64,000 nt of DNA from Myxococcus sp. CA023 (GTDB lineage Bacteria; Myxococcota; Myxococcia; Myxococcales; Myxococcaceae): NCBI RefSeq assembly GCF_010998615.1, contig NZ_JAAEAH010000023.1, positions 1-64,000 of the forward strand, in the 5' to 3' direction. The translations under genes and the position numbers were made by a program. Position 1 is the stretch's first letter, and every line of letters starts with the position of its first letter. Below are positions 34,872-43,464 of the stretch, piece by piece. The notes beneath the pieces are model-generated. The model worked only from the letters and a program-made list of their open reading frames with translations, searched no databases and was not told the DNA's origin.

Positions 34872-36576
34872 CCGTCTGGGTCATCGACACAGAGGACACC
34901 TTGTCGTGCCACGAGCCCCCGGGCATCGCGTTGACGTCACTCACGTTCTGGGACGTGGTGAAGCAGCGGCCCGCCAGGTTCGCATGCTCGCACAGCGTCG
35001 CCTGGTACGGCCCCAGCACGGTGACGGAGCTCAGCACGTCGTTGAACCCCACGCTGCGCAGATCGCCCACGCTGCAGCCGAGCCAGACGAGGTTGCCCTC
35101 GAAGTTCGAGTGCTCGTAGAGGTAGACGCCTTCCGAGGCGGAGTGGCCCTGGACCGCGTACGTGTAGTCACCCGACGAGAGGTGCGCGCCCCTGCCGTAG
35201 TCCGAGTACGCCCAGTTGCTCAGCCCACCCGGAGACTGCTTCACCAGCACGGACCAGCTCTGGAATGGGAACCGGGAGCTCAGGCGGCCATGCAGCGCGA
35301 GCGCCCTTGCCGCCGCGTTCCCTGACAGGCCTCCGAGCTGCCCTCTCACGTAGTTGGACAGGAAGTCCCTGCCCACCACGCTCGTCACCGAGCGCGTCAG
35401 ATAGGCGATGTGGGTGTAATCATCGATGGCGTCGGACTGGTAGAAGTTCCCCTGGTGGCTGATCCACCCGCCCCAGGACTTCTTCAGCGCGGCGATATGC
35501 CAGTTGCGCCCGGGCACGGCGTTGTGGACGAAGTTCCGAATGCCGTGCCACCGCTCCTCCGCGTTGCCACCCATGGTGTGCGCGGTGTTCCTGAAGATGA
35601 CGTTGAAGTCATCCGGCAGCCACGTCGTCGAGGACAGGAGACGGAAGTTGAGGGCCAGGATGGCGTCAATCAAGCCCGCTCCCGGGAAGTCCATCATCAG
35701 GATGCCCGCGCGCTGGACGTGCCCCGCCACCAGGTGGTCGATGGCGAAGTCATTCACACCGCGAATGGCCATCCCGTCTCCGCCGGCCACCGTGAAGGGA
35801 TGCGCGAGCGCGGAGGCGCCACTCAGGAAGTTGACGAACAGCGTGGACGGCGAGCCCGTGTTGGTGCGCCCCAGGTGCGCGCGGACCTTGTTCCACTTGT
35901 CGTCGATGTCGAAGATCGTGGACACCGTCCAATCGTCCTGGAGGTCCAGCCCTCCCCAGGGGATGCCGTAGGCACCACCGCCAAAGCCATCCAGGATGAC
36001 AATCTTTCCGCGGACCTCGCCCAAGGCAGGCACGTGGCTCCCGGTCCAGATGTAGGGCCTGTAGGCGGGGTTGTTCCGGTACGCCTCGTACGTCGCGGCG
36101 AAGCTGCGCGTGACGTTCTCCTCGGTGTGCTCCTTCTTCACGCGCATCACCAGCGTCTCGCTGGGGTTCGCGTTCAGGAACTGGATGGCGGTCTGAAGCA
36201 CGTTGTCGAAGTTGACGTGCAGGTAGACGACGCCGTGGTGGATGGTGAAGCTGTCCGCGATGTGCCGGCAGCGGATGTCCAGCGCGCGGATGCCCGCGTC
36301 GAGCTGACGGCGCAGGTCCAGGGACTGCGTCTGCGTCAGGGAGCCGCCGTAGGACTGATACGCCATCGTGTCATGTGTCCCCGGCAAGGACAGGGCGGCG
36401 AGGCTCGTCGAGTCGGGAACCCAGTTCATCCAGTTGGGATGATGCGTCTCGATGCTGCCCGAATCGTTGTAGTAGCGACCTCGCGCGGAAGCGGGGGAAG
36501 AGCTGGCAACAAGCCCCACGGCGAGCATCGCCACCGCGTGGCGGAGGCGGATGAAGGGATACGACGTGTCTGACAT
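34861..36576 (-). CDS. Secreted PI-specific phospholipase C with beta/gamma-crystallin tail
   Basis: This 571-residue protein has an N-terminal signal peptide (AVAMLAVGLVASSSPASA). Residues about 50-310 form a bacterial PI-PLC X domain: His68 in LPGTHDTMA and the histidine pair at 113-114 in TIHHGVVY are the expected catalytic residues. It would cleave phosphatidylinositol, or a GPI anchor, without calcium. Residues about 470-565 are a beta/gamma-crystallin domain with two Greek-key motifs, LYEHSNFEGN and LCEHANLAGR. The first has the full calcium site NDVLSS; the second reads HDKVSS. Such tails bind calcium and stabilise secreted proteins, as in myxobacterial protein S. The middle region, about 310-460, is unassigned. 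Confidence 0.87.
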   Translation of the reverse strand: MSDTSYPFIRLRHAVAMLAVGLVASSSPASARGRYYNDSGSIETHHPNWMNWVPDSTSLAALSLPGTHDTMAYQSYGGSLTQTQSLDLRRQLDAGIRALDIRCRHIADSFTIHHGVVYLHVNFDNVLQTAIQFLNANPSETLVMRVKKEHTEENVTRSFAATYEAYRNNPAYRPYIWTGSHVPALGEVRGKIVILDGFGGGAYGIPWGGLDLQDDWTVSTIFDIDDKWNKVRAHLGRTNTGSPSTLFVNFLSGASALAHPFTVAGGDGMAIRGVNDFAIDHLVAGHVQRAGILMMDFPGAGLIDAILALNFRLLSSTTWLPDDFNVIFRNTAHTMGGNAEERWHGIRNFVHNAVPGRNWHIAALKKSWGGWISHQGNFYQSDAIDDYTHIAYLTRSVTSVVGRDFLSNYVRGQLGGLSGNAAARALALHGRLSSRFPFQSWSVLVKQSPGGLSNWAYSDYGRGAHLSSGDYTYAVQGHSASEGVYLYEHSNFEGNLVWLGCSVGDLRSVGFNDVLSSVTVLGPYQATLCEHANLAGRCFTTSQNVSDVNAMPGGSWHDKVSSVSMTQTGLR

Positions 36577-36851
36577 GGATGGCGTCCGGGAATGAGTCGC
36601 GACAGCATCGAGGCACGCCCAAGACTAGACGCCAAAATGGAATATTTGGAAAAGCAGGGTAGCCACGGCGCACCCTGCCCAGCATCCCGCCGCGCACCGG
36701 AGTGCCCTCGCAGCCACTGAGGTCCATCCCGCGAAGGGAGACGCTGATCAGATGACAGCCCGGCGGCCTCCCGGAGTCCGAGCCGTGTCGCGGCGTCTCC
36801 CTGCGTGTTCGTTGTGACATCCCCGCGCGGCGCGGGTAACCTGCCCGGGAG

Positions 36852-37334
36852 ATGAACCCCGCCGCCAGGGCCGACATGGAGTCACGTGCCGATCGCGCCC
36901 TGCGCCGCGGCGAACTCACCGAAGCGCTCGGCCTGTACGAGTCGCTCGTGCGGGCCTTCCCGGCCGACGCGGGGCTCGCCCTCAAGCTCGCCAACGCGCG
37001 CGAGCTGCTCCAACCCGCGGAGTTGGAGGTGCTCGAAGCCGCCCGGGCCGAGGCCAGCATCCCCCTCCCTGTGGGCCCTTCCTCCCCCGTCCAGGAAGGC
37101 GAGCGCCTCTTCGCGCTGGGCGACTATGCGGGCGCCGCTGCGTGCTACCGGCGCGCGGTCCAGGAACGCCCGGACAGCGAGCTGCTCAAGGAGCGGCTGA
37201 TCGAGCTCTATGGCCTCGCGAAGGCCATGCCCCTACAGTCACCGACAGATAGGGCACTCCCCGACAAGCCGGAGCCTCGGCTCCAGGCCCTGCTGGACCG
37301 GGTGGCCTCGCGCCGCCGCCTGAAGCGGGACTGA
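36852..37334 (+). CDS. Small TPR-like protein
   Basis: This 160-residue soluble protein contains two TPR-like helix pairs: ADRALRRGELTEALGLYESLVRAFP near the N-terminus and GERLFALGDYAGAAACYRRAVQERP near 85-110. These repeats usually mediate protein-protein contacts. There is no signal peptide or catalytic motif. GGGAG stands immediately upstream of the ATG. The 275-base gap before it, shared with the divergent phospholipase gene, holds a 7-bp inverted repeat (GCAGGGT at 36654, its complement at 36672) and an AT-rich CCAAA-8-TTTGG stretch near 36632, but no clear promoter. Confidence 0.78.
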   Translation: MNPAARADMESRADRALRRGELTEALGLYESLVRAFPADAGLALKLANARELLQPAELEVLEAARAEASIPLPVGPSSPVQEGERLFALGDYAGAAACYRRAVQERPDSELLKERLIELYGLAKAMPLQSPTDRALPDKPEPRLQALLDRVASRRRLKRD

Positions 37335-37354
37335 GGAAAAGGCCCGTTTCCACT

Positions 37355-37383
37355 CACGAATCTGCCCTGGCCGGTGATTCGTG
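37355..37383. promoter_or_regulatory. Eight-bp inverted repeat just upstream of the pfk promoter
   Basis: CACGAATC (37355-37362) and GATTCGTG (37376-37383) are exact reverse complements separated by 13 bases. The repeat begins 21 bases after the stop of the TPR gene and ends two bases before the candidate -35 box of pfk. It could be an operator, an activator site or a weak terminator for the TPR gene; the missing T-run and the position against the -35 box favour a regulatory site. Confidence 0.4.
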
Positions 37384-37385
37384 CG

Positions 37386-37414
37386 TTGCACCCCCGGGGC
37401 CCCCCCCCTACAAT
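37386..37414 (+). promoter_or_regulatory. Candidate housekeeping promoter of the pfk-pkn4 operon
   Basis: TTGCAC (37386-37391) and TACAAT (37409-37414) are separated by exactly 17 bases, close to the sigma-70-type consensus at both boxes. Transcription would start near 37421, about 54 bases before the pfk start codon. The spacer is almost pure G/C and contains nine consecutive C (37400-37408), so its length could change by slippage. Confidence 0.6.
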
Positions 37415-37474
37415 CAGGTCCGACGTTTCTGTCATGGTGAAGCACCCTCCCTCTGACACCCGCGTCCGACCTGT

Positions 37475-38572
37475 ATGCCCCGTCCCATGAGACTTGGAGT
37501 CCTGACCGGCGGTGGCGACTGCCCCGGCCTCAACGCACTCATTCGCGGCCTCGTGAAGCGGGGCACGCACGAATTCGGCTACGAGTTCGTGGGCATCGAG
37601 AACGGCTACATGGGGCTGGTGGAGCCAGGGCTCGCCCACCCGCTCACCGAGGAGGACACCCGCGGCATCCTCCCCAAGGGCGGCACCATCCTGGGCACGT
37701 CCAACAAGGCCAACCCCTTCAGCTACGCGACCCGTGAGGATGGGCACTGGGTGGAGCGGGACGTGTCCGATCAGGTCCTGCTCCGCTGCGAGGAGCTGGG
37801 CCTGGACGGGCTCATCGCCGTGGGCGGCGACGGGACGCTGTCCATCGCCCACCGGCTCGTGGAGAAGGGGCTCAAGGTGGTCGGCTGTCCGAAGACCATC
37901 GACAACGACCTGTCCGGGACGGATCAGACATTCGGGTTCGACACCGCGCGGCTCATCGTCACCGAGGCGCTCGACCGCCTGCACTCCACCGCCGAGGCCC
38001 ATGACCGGGTGATGGTCGTGGAGATCATGGGCCGCCACGCCGGCTTCCTCACCCTGGAGAGCGGCATCGCCGGGGGCGCGGACGTCATCCTGATTCCGGA
38101 GATTCCGTACAGCGTGGAGTCCGTGGTGGAGAAGATCCGCCGCCGCTCCACCCGCCGTCGCAGCTTCTCCATCATCGCCATCTCCGAAGGCGCGTTCCCC
38201 CAGGGCGGCGAGCTGGCCGTGCTGGACACGGCGGAGGCCATTCCCGGCCGGGGCGTGGTGCGGCTCGGCGGCTCGGCGAAGGTGCTGGCGGACCTGCTGG
38301 CCCGGCACATCGAGGCGGAGATTCGCGTGACGGTGCTGGGCCACCTCCAGCGCGGGGGCAGCCCCAGCGCGGCGGACCGGGTACTGGCCACTCGCTACGG
38401 CTGCAAGGTGCTGGACCTGGTGAGCGCGGGCCAGTGGGACCACATGGTGGCCCTGCGCGCGGGCGAAATCATAGCGGTACCCTTGAGCGAGTCGCGCAAG
38501 GAGCGCCGGGTGGATCCGGCGGGTGAGCTGGTGCGCTTCACCAAGAGCATGGGCATCAGCTTCGGGGACTGA
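37475..38572 (+). CDS. pfk: 6-phosphofructokinase
   Basis: This 365-residue glycolytic enzyme phosphorylates fructose 6-phosphate. The PFK fold is complete: LTGGGDCPGLNA, GGDGT at 117-121, PKTIDND at 139-145, and MGRHAGFL. Gly at position 120 is the ATP-type residue of GGDG, while Lys140 in PKTIDND is typical of pyrophosphate-type and mixed-group enzymes; ATP use is likely but not certain. Counting from ATG 37475, Thr226 falls in the basic RRRSTRRRS stretch. Thr226 is the position I recall as the Pkn4 phosphorylation site in Myxococcus xanthus Pfk. A second in-frame ATG lies at 37487. The kinase gene follows 18 bases downstream. Confidence 0.93.
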   Translation: MPRPMRLGVLTGGGDCPGLNALIRGLVKRGTHEFGYEFVGIENGYMGLVEPGLAHPLTEEDTRGILPKGGTILGTSNKANPFSYATREDGHWVERDVSDQVLLRCEELGLDGLIAVGGDGTLSIAHRLVEKGLKVVGCPKTIDNDLSGTDQTFGFDTARLIVTEALDRLHSTAEAHDRVMVVEIMGRHAGFLTLESGIAGGADVILIPEIPYSVESVVEKIRRRSTRRRSFSIIAISEGAFPQGGELAVLDTAEAIPGRGVVRLGGSAKVLADLLARHIEAEIRVTVLGHLQRGGSPSAADRVLATRYGCKVLDLVSAGQWDHMVALRAGEIIAVPLSESRKERRVDPAGELVRFTKSMGISFGD

Positions 38573-38590
38573 GGGGACCGCCAACACGCC

Positions 38591-40522
38591 ATGACGACGC
38601 TCGTCGGCCGCCATATCGGTCGCTACCGCATCCTTGAGCAATTGGGCTCGGGGGGCATGAGCGTCGTGTACAAAGGGCTCGACACCGCCCTGGACCGCGA
38701 AGTCGCGGTGAAGGTGCTGCACCCGCACCTGGCCGGCAAGGACGAGTCACGCCGGCGGCTGGCCCGCGAGGCCCGCGCGGTGGCCAAGCTGCACCACCCC
38801 AACATCCTGGAGGTCTTCGACTTCTCCGCCGCGGACGCCCAGGACGCGTTCATCGTCACCGAGTACATCCGCGGCCAGACGCTGAAGGCGTTCATGGACG
38901 AGGGGCCCATGGACCCGCCGGAGCTGGCGGCCATGGTCATCCACGAGCTGGCCGCGGCGCTGGCGCACGCGCACGAGTCCGGCGTCATCCACCGCGACCT
39001 CAAGCCGGAGAACGTCATGGTGCGCGAGGACGGCGTCCTCAAGCTCATGGACTTCGGCATCGCGCGGCTGATGGACATCGAGGAGCGGATGACCGTCACC
39101 GGCACGCTGGTGGGCTCGCCGGCCCACATGGCCCCGGAGATCATCGAAGGCCTGGAGGCGGGCCCCACGGCGGACGTCTTCAGCGTGGGCATCATGTTCT
39201 ACGCGGCGATGACGGGACGGCTGCCCTTCAGCGCGCCCAACACCACCGCCACGCTCAAGCGCATCCTGGACGGGGACTACGAGGACGCACGCCGGCGCGT
39301 GCCCGCGCTGTCGGACGAGCTGGCGGACATCTGCGCCATCTGCCTGCAACGCGACCCGGAGCGGCGCTACCCCGACGCGGCCCGGCTGCGGGACGCCCTG
39401 GCGGACTACCTGGCCGGCCTGGGCTTCGCCCGCGTGGGCGAGGAGCTGGTGTCGTACTTCGCGGACCCGCCGTCGTACCGGAAGCTGGCCCGGCAGCGCA
39501 TCGTCGCCACCCTGCTGGAGCGCAGCGAGCGGCAGCTCGCGGAGAAGCGCACCCCGCGCGCCCTGGCCAGTCTCAACCAGGTGCTGGCGCTGGACACCAC
39601 CAACGCGCGGGCGCTGGCGCTCCTCAAGGGCATCCAGCGCGCCCAGCGCATCAAGACGTGGCGCCGCCGGGGGCTGCGTCTGGGCGTGGGCGTGGCCGCC
39701 GCCGGACTGCTGGGACTGGGCGGCTGGAAGGCCCGCCACGCGAACGACGCCGAAGCCACCACCCCGCCCGACGCCACCACGCCCGGACAGGTCGCGGCCA
39801 CGCTGCCTCCGGCCCCGCCTTCCGAGCCGCTCGCCACCGTCGCGCCTCCCGACACCACCCCGGCCCCGAAGGAGAGCGCCGGGCGTCCCGGCCCTGGCAC
39901 GTCGCAGCCGCCCCGCCCGGCTTCGCGCGCGGTCAAGGGCACGACGGCACCGGGAGGCCTGACGCCGCGGACGGATGGCACGCCGGCCGTGGGCGGTGCC
40001 GTTCGCGCCATGGGCACACGCCCCGCGGCCGAGGACGAGGAAGCACCGCGCAAGCCGCTGGTGCGCAAGCTGCCTGTGTCCATCCTGGTGCGCCCCTATG
40101 GCAGCATCCGCGTGGATGACGGCGCGGCCAGCGCCCAGCCGCTCCAGAAGCATGACGTGGAGGTGACGCCGGGCCGGCACACCGTCACCATCTCCTGCGA
40201 CTACTGCGAGGACGTGGTGGACACCATCGACGTGCAGCCGGACGGCGACAACGTCTTCCACCTGCGCGCCCAGCCCAAGGCGTCCCGCCTGTCGGTCGAC
40301 TTCGAGCCCGCGGGCGCGCTGGTACGCGTGGGCGACGAGTTCCGCTCCGCGGAGGACAGCGTGAAGACGCCCTTCGAGGTCCGCTCCCCGCGAGGCCCCG
40401 CGGGCTTCCAGCACACCGTGGTGGTGGAAGTCTCCCACCCGGGATACGTGCCGGAGCGTCGGGTGGTGCATCTGCGGCCGGGCGAACCCACCACCCTGCG
40501 CGGGAGCCTCCGCCCAGAATGA
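38591..40522 (+). CDS. pkn4: Membrane-anchored Ser/Thr protein kinase, Pkn4-like
   Basis: This 643-residue protein has a Hanks-type kinase domain at 13-275: Gly loop LGSGGMSVVY, Lys41 in VAVKVL, HRDLKPEN with Asp136, DFG at 154-156 and the APE triplet in MAPEII. A juxtamembrane TPR-like region (about 300-350) is followed by one transmembrane helix near 361-378, a Pro/Thr-rich stretch, and a C-terminal domain with PEGA-like features (about 490-640, VSILVRPYGSIRVDD and VSHPGYVPERR). The gene lies directly behind pfk, the arrangement known for M. xanthus pkn4, whose product phosphorylates and activates Pfk in glycogen metabolism. The symbol is given on that synteny and motif basis. Confidence 0.88.
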   Translation: MTTLVGRHIGRYRILEQLGSGGMSVVYKGLDTALDREVAVKVLHPHLAGKDESRRRLAREARAVAKLHHPNILEVFDFSAADAQDAFIVTEYIRGQTLKAFMDEGPMDPPELAAMVIHELAAALAHAHESGVIHRDLKPENVMVREDGVLKLMDFGIARLMDIEERMTVTGTLVGSPAHMAPEIIEGLEAGPTADVFSVGIMFYAAMTGRLPFSAPNTTATLKRILDGDYEDARRRVPALSDELADICAICLQRDPERRYPDAARLRDALADYLAGLGFARVGEELVSYFADPPSYRKLARQRIVATLLERSERQLAEKRTPRALASLNQVLALDTTNARALALLKGIQRAQRIKTWRRRGLRLGVGVAAAGLLGLGGWKARHANDAEATTPPDATTPGQVAATLPPAPPSEPLATVAPPDTTPAPKESAGRPGPGTSQPPRPASRAVKGTTAPGGLTPRTDGTPAVGGAVRAMGTRPAAEDEEAPRKPLVRKLPVSILVRPYGSIRVDDGAASAQPLQKHDVEVTPGRHTVTISCDYCEDVVDTIDVQPDGDNVFHLRAQPKASRLSVDFEPAGALVRVGDEFRSAEDSVKTPFEVRSPRGPAGFQHTVVVEVSHPGYVPERRVVHLRPGEPTTLRGSLRPE

Positions 40523-41526
40523 GCCGCTGCCTCCCGCTCTTGCTCACGGCGCTGATGCTGCTCGCTCCGGGCACCGCGCTCGCCCAGGACGCCGGTGACC
40601 CGGAGGTCGCCGCGCTGCGCGCCAGCTTCGAGTACGGCAAGTACGCGGAGGTGATGGACCGCGCGGCCTCGCGCATCGACCGGGGCAGCCTGGACGAGGA
40701 CGACCTGGCGGAGCTGCACAAGCTCGCGGGCCTGGCGGCCTTCAACCTGGGCCGTACCGACGACGCCCGCCGTCACCTGCGCGCGCTGCTCCGGTTGGAT
40801 CCAGACTTCAGCCTGGACCCCTTCGTCGTCCCGCCGCCCGCGGTGGCCTTCTTCGACACGCTCAAGGAGGACATGGACACGGAGCTGGACTTCCTGCGCC
40901 AGGAGCGGCGGCTGCGTCAGGAGCGCGAGAAGGCGGAGGCCGAGCGCCGCGAGCGCGAGCGCCTGGAAGCCGAGGTGCAGCGCCGCCGCGCCGAGGAGCT
41001 GGCGTCCCAGGTGACGGTGCGCACGGTGGAGAAGCGCAACTTCCTGGTCAACTTCGTCCCCTTCGGCGCCGGCCAGTTCCAGCAGGGCCGCACCAGTCTG
41101 GGCATCGTCTTCGCCGCCACCGAAGGTGTGCTGGCGGTGACGAGCATCATCTCCTTCTTCGCCTACGAAGGGCTCTTCGAAGAGCGCACCATCGACTTGG
41201 ACAACGTGCTGGACCCGGACGGCCGGGCCTCCGTCACCGTGCGCTACATCCCCACCAGCCGGGCCCGGCAGCGCGACGCGTGGCAGTTGCTCAAGCTGTC
41301 GTCGGCCGCGGGCTTCTACGCCATCTACGCCGTGGGCGTGGTGGACGCGCTGTTCCACCACGAGGACCAGGTGGTCCGCAGCACGGTGGAGCCTCGCGCC
41401 GAACAAGCCGCGGAGCCGCCCCCCCGCTCCACTTCCGCCCGCGCGACGGCACCGAAGACGTACACGCGCGTGGGCCTCTACCCGACCCGCGGCGGACTCG
41501 GCGCCGGTCTCACCCTCTCCTTCTGA
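40519..41526 (+). CDS. Exported coiled-coil protein, hypothetical
   Basis: This 335-residue protein begins with a signal peptide (LLLTALMLLAPGTALA). Residues about 30-110 look TPR-like (ASFEYGKYAEVMDRAASR, LAAFNLGRTDDARRHLRALL). Residues 120-165 are a highly charged Arg/Glu coiled coil, followed by two hydrophobic segments (about 190-225 and 262-285), so it is probably in or across the inner membrane. The start overlaps the stop of the kinase gene by four bases (ATGA), which implies translational coupling. The function is unknown; the link to the kinase suggests it works with it or is its target. Confidence 0.8.
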   Translation: MSRCLPLLLTALMLLAPGTALAQDAGDPEVAALRASFEYGKYAEVMDRAASRIDRGSLDEDDLAELHKLAGLAAFNLGRTDDARRHLRALLRLDPDFSLDPFVVPPPAVAFFDTLKEDMDTELDFLRQERRLRQEREKAEAERRERERLEAEVQRRRAEELASQVTVRTVEKRNFLVNFVPFGAGQFQQGRTSLGIVFAATEGVLAVTSIISFFAYEGLFEERTIDLDNVLDPDGRASVTVRYIPTSRARQRDAWQLLKLSSAAGFYAIYAVGVVDALFHHEDQVVRSTVEPRAEQAAEPPPRSTSARATAPKTYTRVGLYPTRGGLGAGLTLSF

Positions 41527-41554
41527 CGGAGACTCCCTCCAGGTACGTGAAGCC

Positions 41555-43447
41555 ATGGCCAGCCTCACCGTCCGCACCCCCGATGGCAAGATCCGCGCAG
41601 TCTCCCTGCACAAGCGCCTCACCAGCATTGGCCGGGGCCCGGACAACGACATCCCGCTGGAGGACACCTCCGTGCCCGCCAGCGCCCTGCACGTCACCTT
41701 CGACGGCACGCGCTACGAGGTGGGCAGCCTGGGCGCCACCTTCCACGTCAACGGCAAGAAGCGCGACGCCCATGCGCTCTCCACCGGCGACGTGGTCCGC
41801 GTGGGCCACACCGAGCTGATCTTCGCCCGGGACGACGCTCCCCGTGCTCCGCCTCTACCCGCGTTCCCTCCGCGCGAGCTGGTGCACACGTCCAATCCCG
41901 ACTCGCACACCTCGGAGCTGCCCGGCGTCCCCGGCCGCGAGCTGCTGCTGCTGCGCCGGCTCACCGCGTTCAGCGAGCGGCTGCTGGGGCTCTATGACTT
42001 GGAGCGTCTCCTGGAGGGCCTGATGGACGAGGCCATCGAGGTGACGCGCGCCGACAAGGGCTTCCTCATCCTGATGGAGAACGGGGATCCGCGCGTGAAG
42101 GTGGCGCGCAACGTGTCCCGGGAGAACATCGAGGACGCGGTGGAGAAGGACAAAATCTCCGACTCCATCATCGCCAAGGTGGTGAAGGAGCAGAAGGCGC
42201 TCATCGTCGCGGACGCGCTGGACTCGCCGGAGTTCAACAAGAGCGAGTCGGTGGTGAACCTGCGCGTCCACTCCGTCATGTGCGTGCCGCTGATGCAGAA
42301 GGGCGACCTCTTCGGTGTCCTCTACGTGGGCAATGACCGGCTGGTGAACCGGTTCGAGCCCAAGAGCGCGGACATGCTCACCATCTTCGCGGCGCAGGCG
42401 TCGCTCATCCTTCAGAACGCGATGCTGGTGAGCGACCTCAAGCTCGACAACACCGAGCTGCGCCGCAAGCTGGAGGACCAGCGCTATGGCGACATCGTCG
42501 GCGCGTGCCAGGGCATGCGGGACGTGTACAAGCGCATCGACAAGATCGCGCCCACGGACATCTCCGTGCTCATCACCGGTGAGACGGGCACCGGCAAGGA
42601 GCTCATCGCGCGGGAAATCCACCGCCGCTCGACGCGCGCGAAGGGCCCCTTCATCACCATCAACTGCGGCGCGATTCCGGAGAACCTGCTGGAGAGCGAG
42701 CTGTTCGGCCACGTGAAGGGCTCCTTCACCGGCGCGGTGGCCACCAAGGCCGGCAAGTTCCAGGCGGCCATTGGCGGCACGCTCTTCCTGGACGAAATCG
42801 GGGAGATGCCGCTGCAGCTCCAGGTGAAGCTCTTGCGCGCGCTCCAGGAGAAGGTCGTCTACAAGGTCGGCGACAACCGCGGCGAGCCGGTGGACATCCG
42901 CGTGGTGGCGGCCACCAACAAGGTGCTCGAGGACGAGGTGAAGAAGAACACCTTCCGCGAGGACCTCTACTACCGTCTCAACGTCGTCACGCTGAAGCTG
43001 CCGCCCCTGCGCGAGCGCGGCGAGGACGTGGTGGTGCTGGGTCGCTTCTTCCTCCAGAAGTACGCCCGCGAGTTCAGCTCCAAGGCCCGCGGCTTCACCC
43101 CCTCCGCCACCGTGTCCATGCGCAAGTACGGCTGGCCGGGCAACATCCGCGAGTTGGAGAACCGGCTCAAGAAGGCGGTGGTGCTCGCGGACAAGCCGCT
43201 CCTGGGGCCGGATGACCTGGACCTGAAGCCGGAGAACCTGGAGCCCATCATGCCGCTGCTCCAGGCCAAGGAAGAGTTCCAGAAGCGTTACATCAACGAG
43301 GTGCTCGCCCGGAACAACGGGAACCGCACCAAGACGGCCAAGGACCTGGGAGTAGACCCGCGCACCATCTTCCGGCATCTGGAGAAGCTGGAAGCGGAGA
43401 AGTCAGGGCGGCCCCTGCCGCCCGAGGAGGGAGACGAGCTGCTCTAG
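41555..43447 (+). CDS. Sigma54-dependent activator with FHA and GAF domains
   Basis: This 630-residue cytoplasmic regulator has an FHA domain at 1-92 (SIGRGPDND and SALHV carry the phosphothreonine-binding Arg, Ser and His). A GAF domain at about 145-290 is followed by an AAA+ sigma54-interaction domain at about 312-540: Walker A GETGTGKE at 342-349, GSFTGA at 389-394 and Walker B LFLDEIGE at 410-417. A Fis-type helix-turn-helix closes the protein (NRTKTAKDLGVDPRTIFRHL). The loop that contacts sigma54 is usually GAFTGA; here Ser replaces the first Ala, a tolerated variant. FHA domains read Ser/Thr phosphorylation, so control by the kinase encoded two genes upstream is plausible. Confidence 0.93.
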   Translation: MASLTVRTPDGKIRAVSLHKRLTSIGRGPDNDIPLEDTSVPASALHVTFDGTRYEVGSLGATFHVNGKKRDAHALSTGDVVRVGHTELIFARDDAPRAPPLPAFPPRELVHTSNPDSHTSELPGVPGRELLLLRRLTAFSERLLGLYDLERLLEGLMDEAIEVTRADKGFLILMENGDPRVKVARNVSRENIEDAVEKDKISDSIIAKVVKEQKALIVADALDSPEFNKSESVVNLRVHSVMCVPLMQKGDLFGVLYVGNDRLVNRFEPKSADMLTIFAAQASLILQNAMLVSDLKLDNTELRRKLEDQRYGDIVGACQGMRDVYKRIDKIAPTDISVLITGETGTGKELIAREIHRRSTRAKGPFITINCGAIPENLLESELFGHVKGSFTGAVATKAGKFQAAIGGTLFLDEIGEMPLQLQVKLLRALQEKVVYKVGDNRGEPVDIRVVAATNKVLEDEVKKNTFREDLYYRLNVVTLKLPPLRERGEDVVVLGRFFLQKYAREFSSKARGFTPSATVSMRKYGWPGNIRELENRLKKAVVLADKPLLGPDDLDLKPENLEPIMPLLQAKEEFQKRYINEVLARNNGNRTKTAKDLGVDPRTIFRHLEKLEAEKSGRPLPPEEGDELL

Positions 43448-43464
43448 GGGAGCAGCCCGTCCGG

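Noticed and set aside
37208..38728. Open frame of 506 codons on the minus strand opposite pfk
   Set aside because: The sense strand is clearly phosphofructokinase; the other is a codon-bias shadow.
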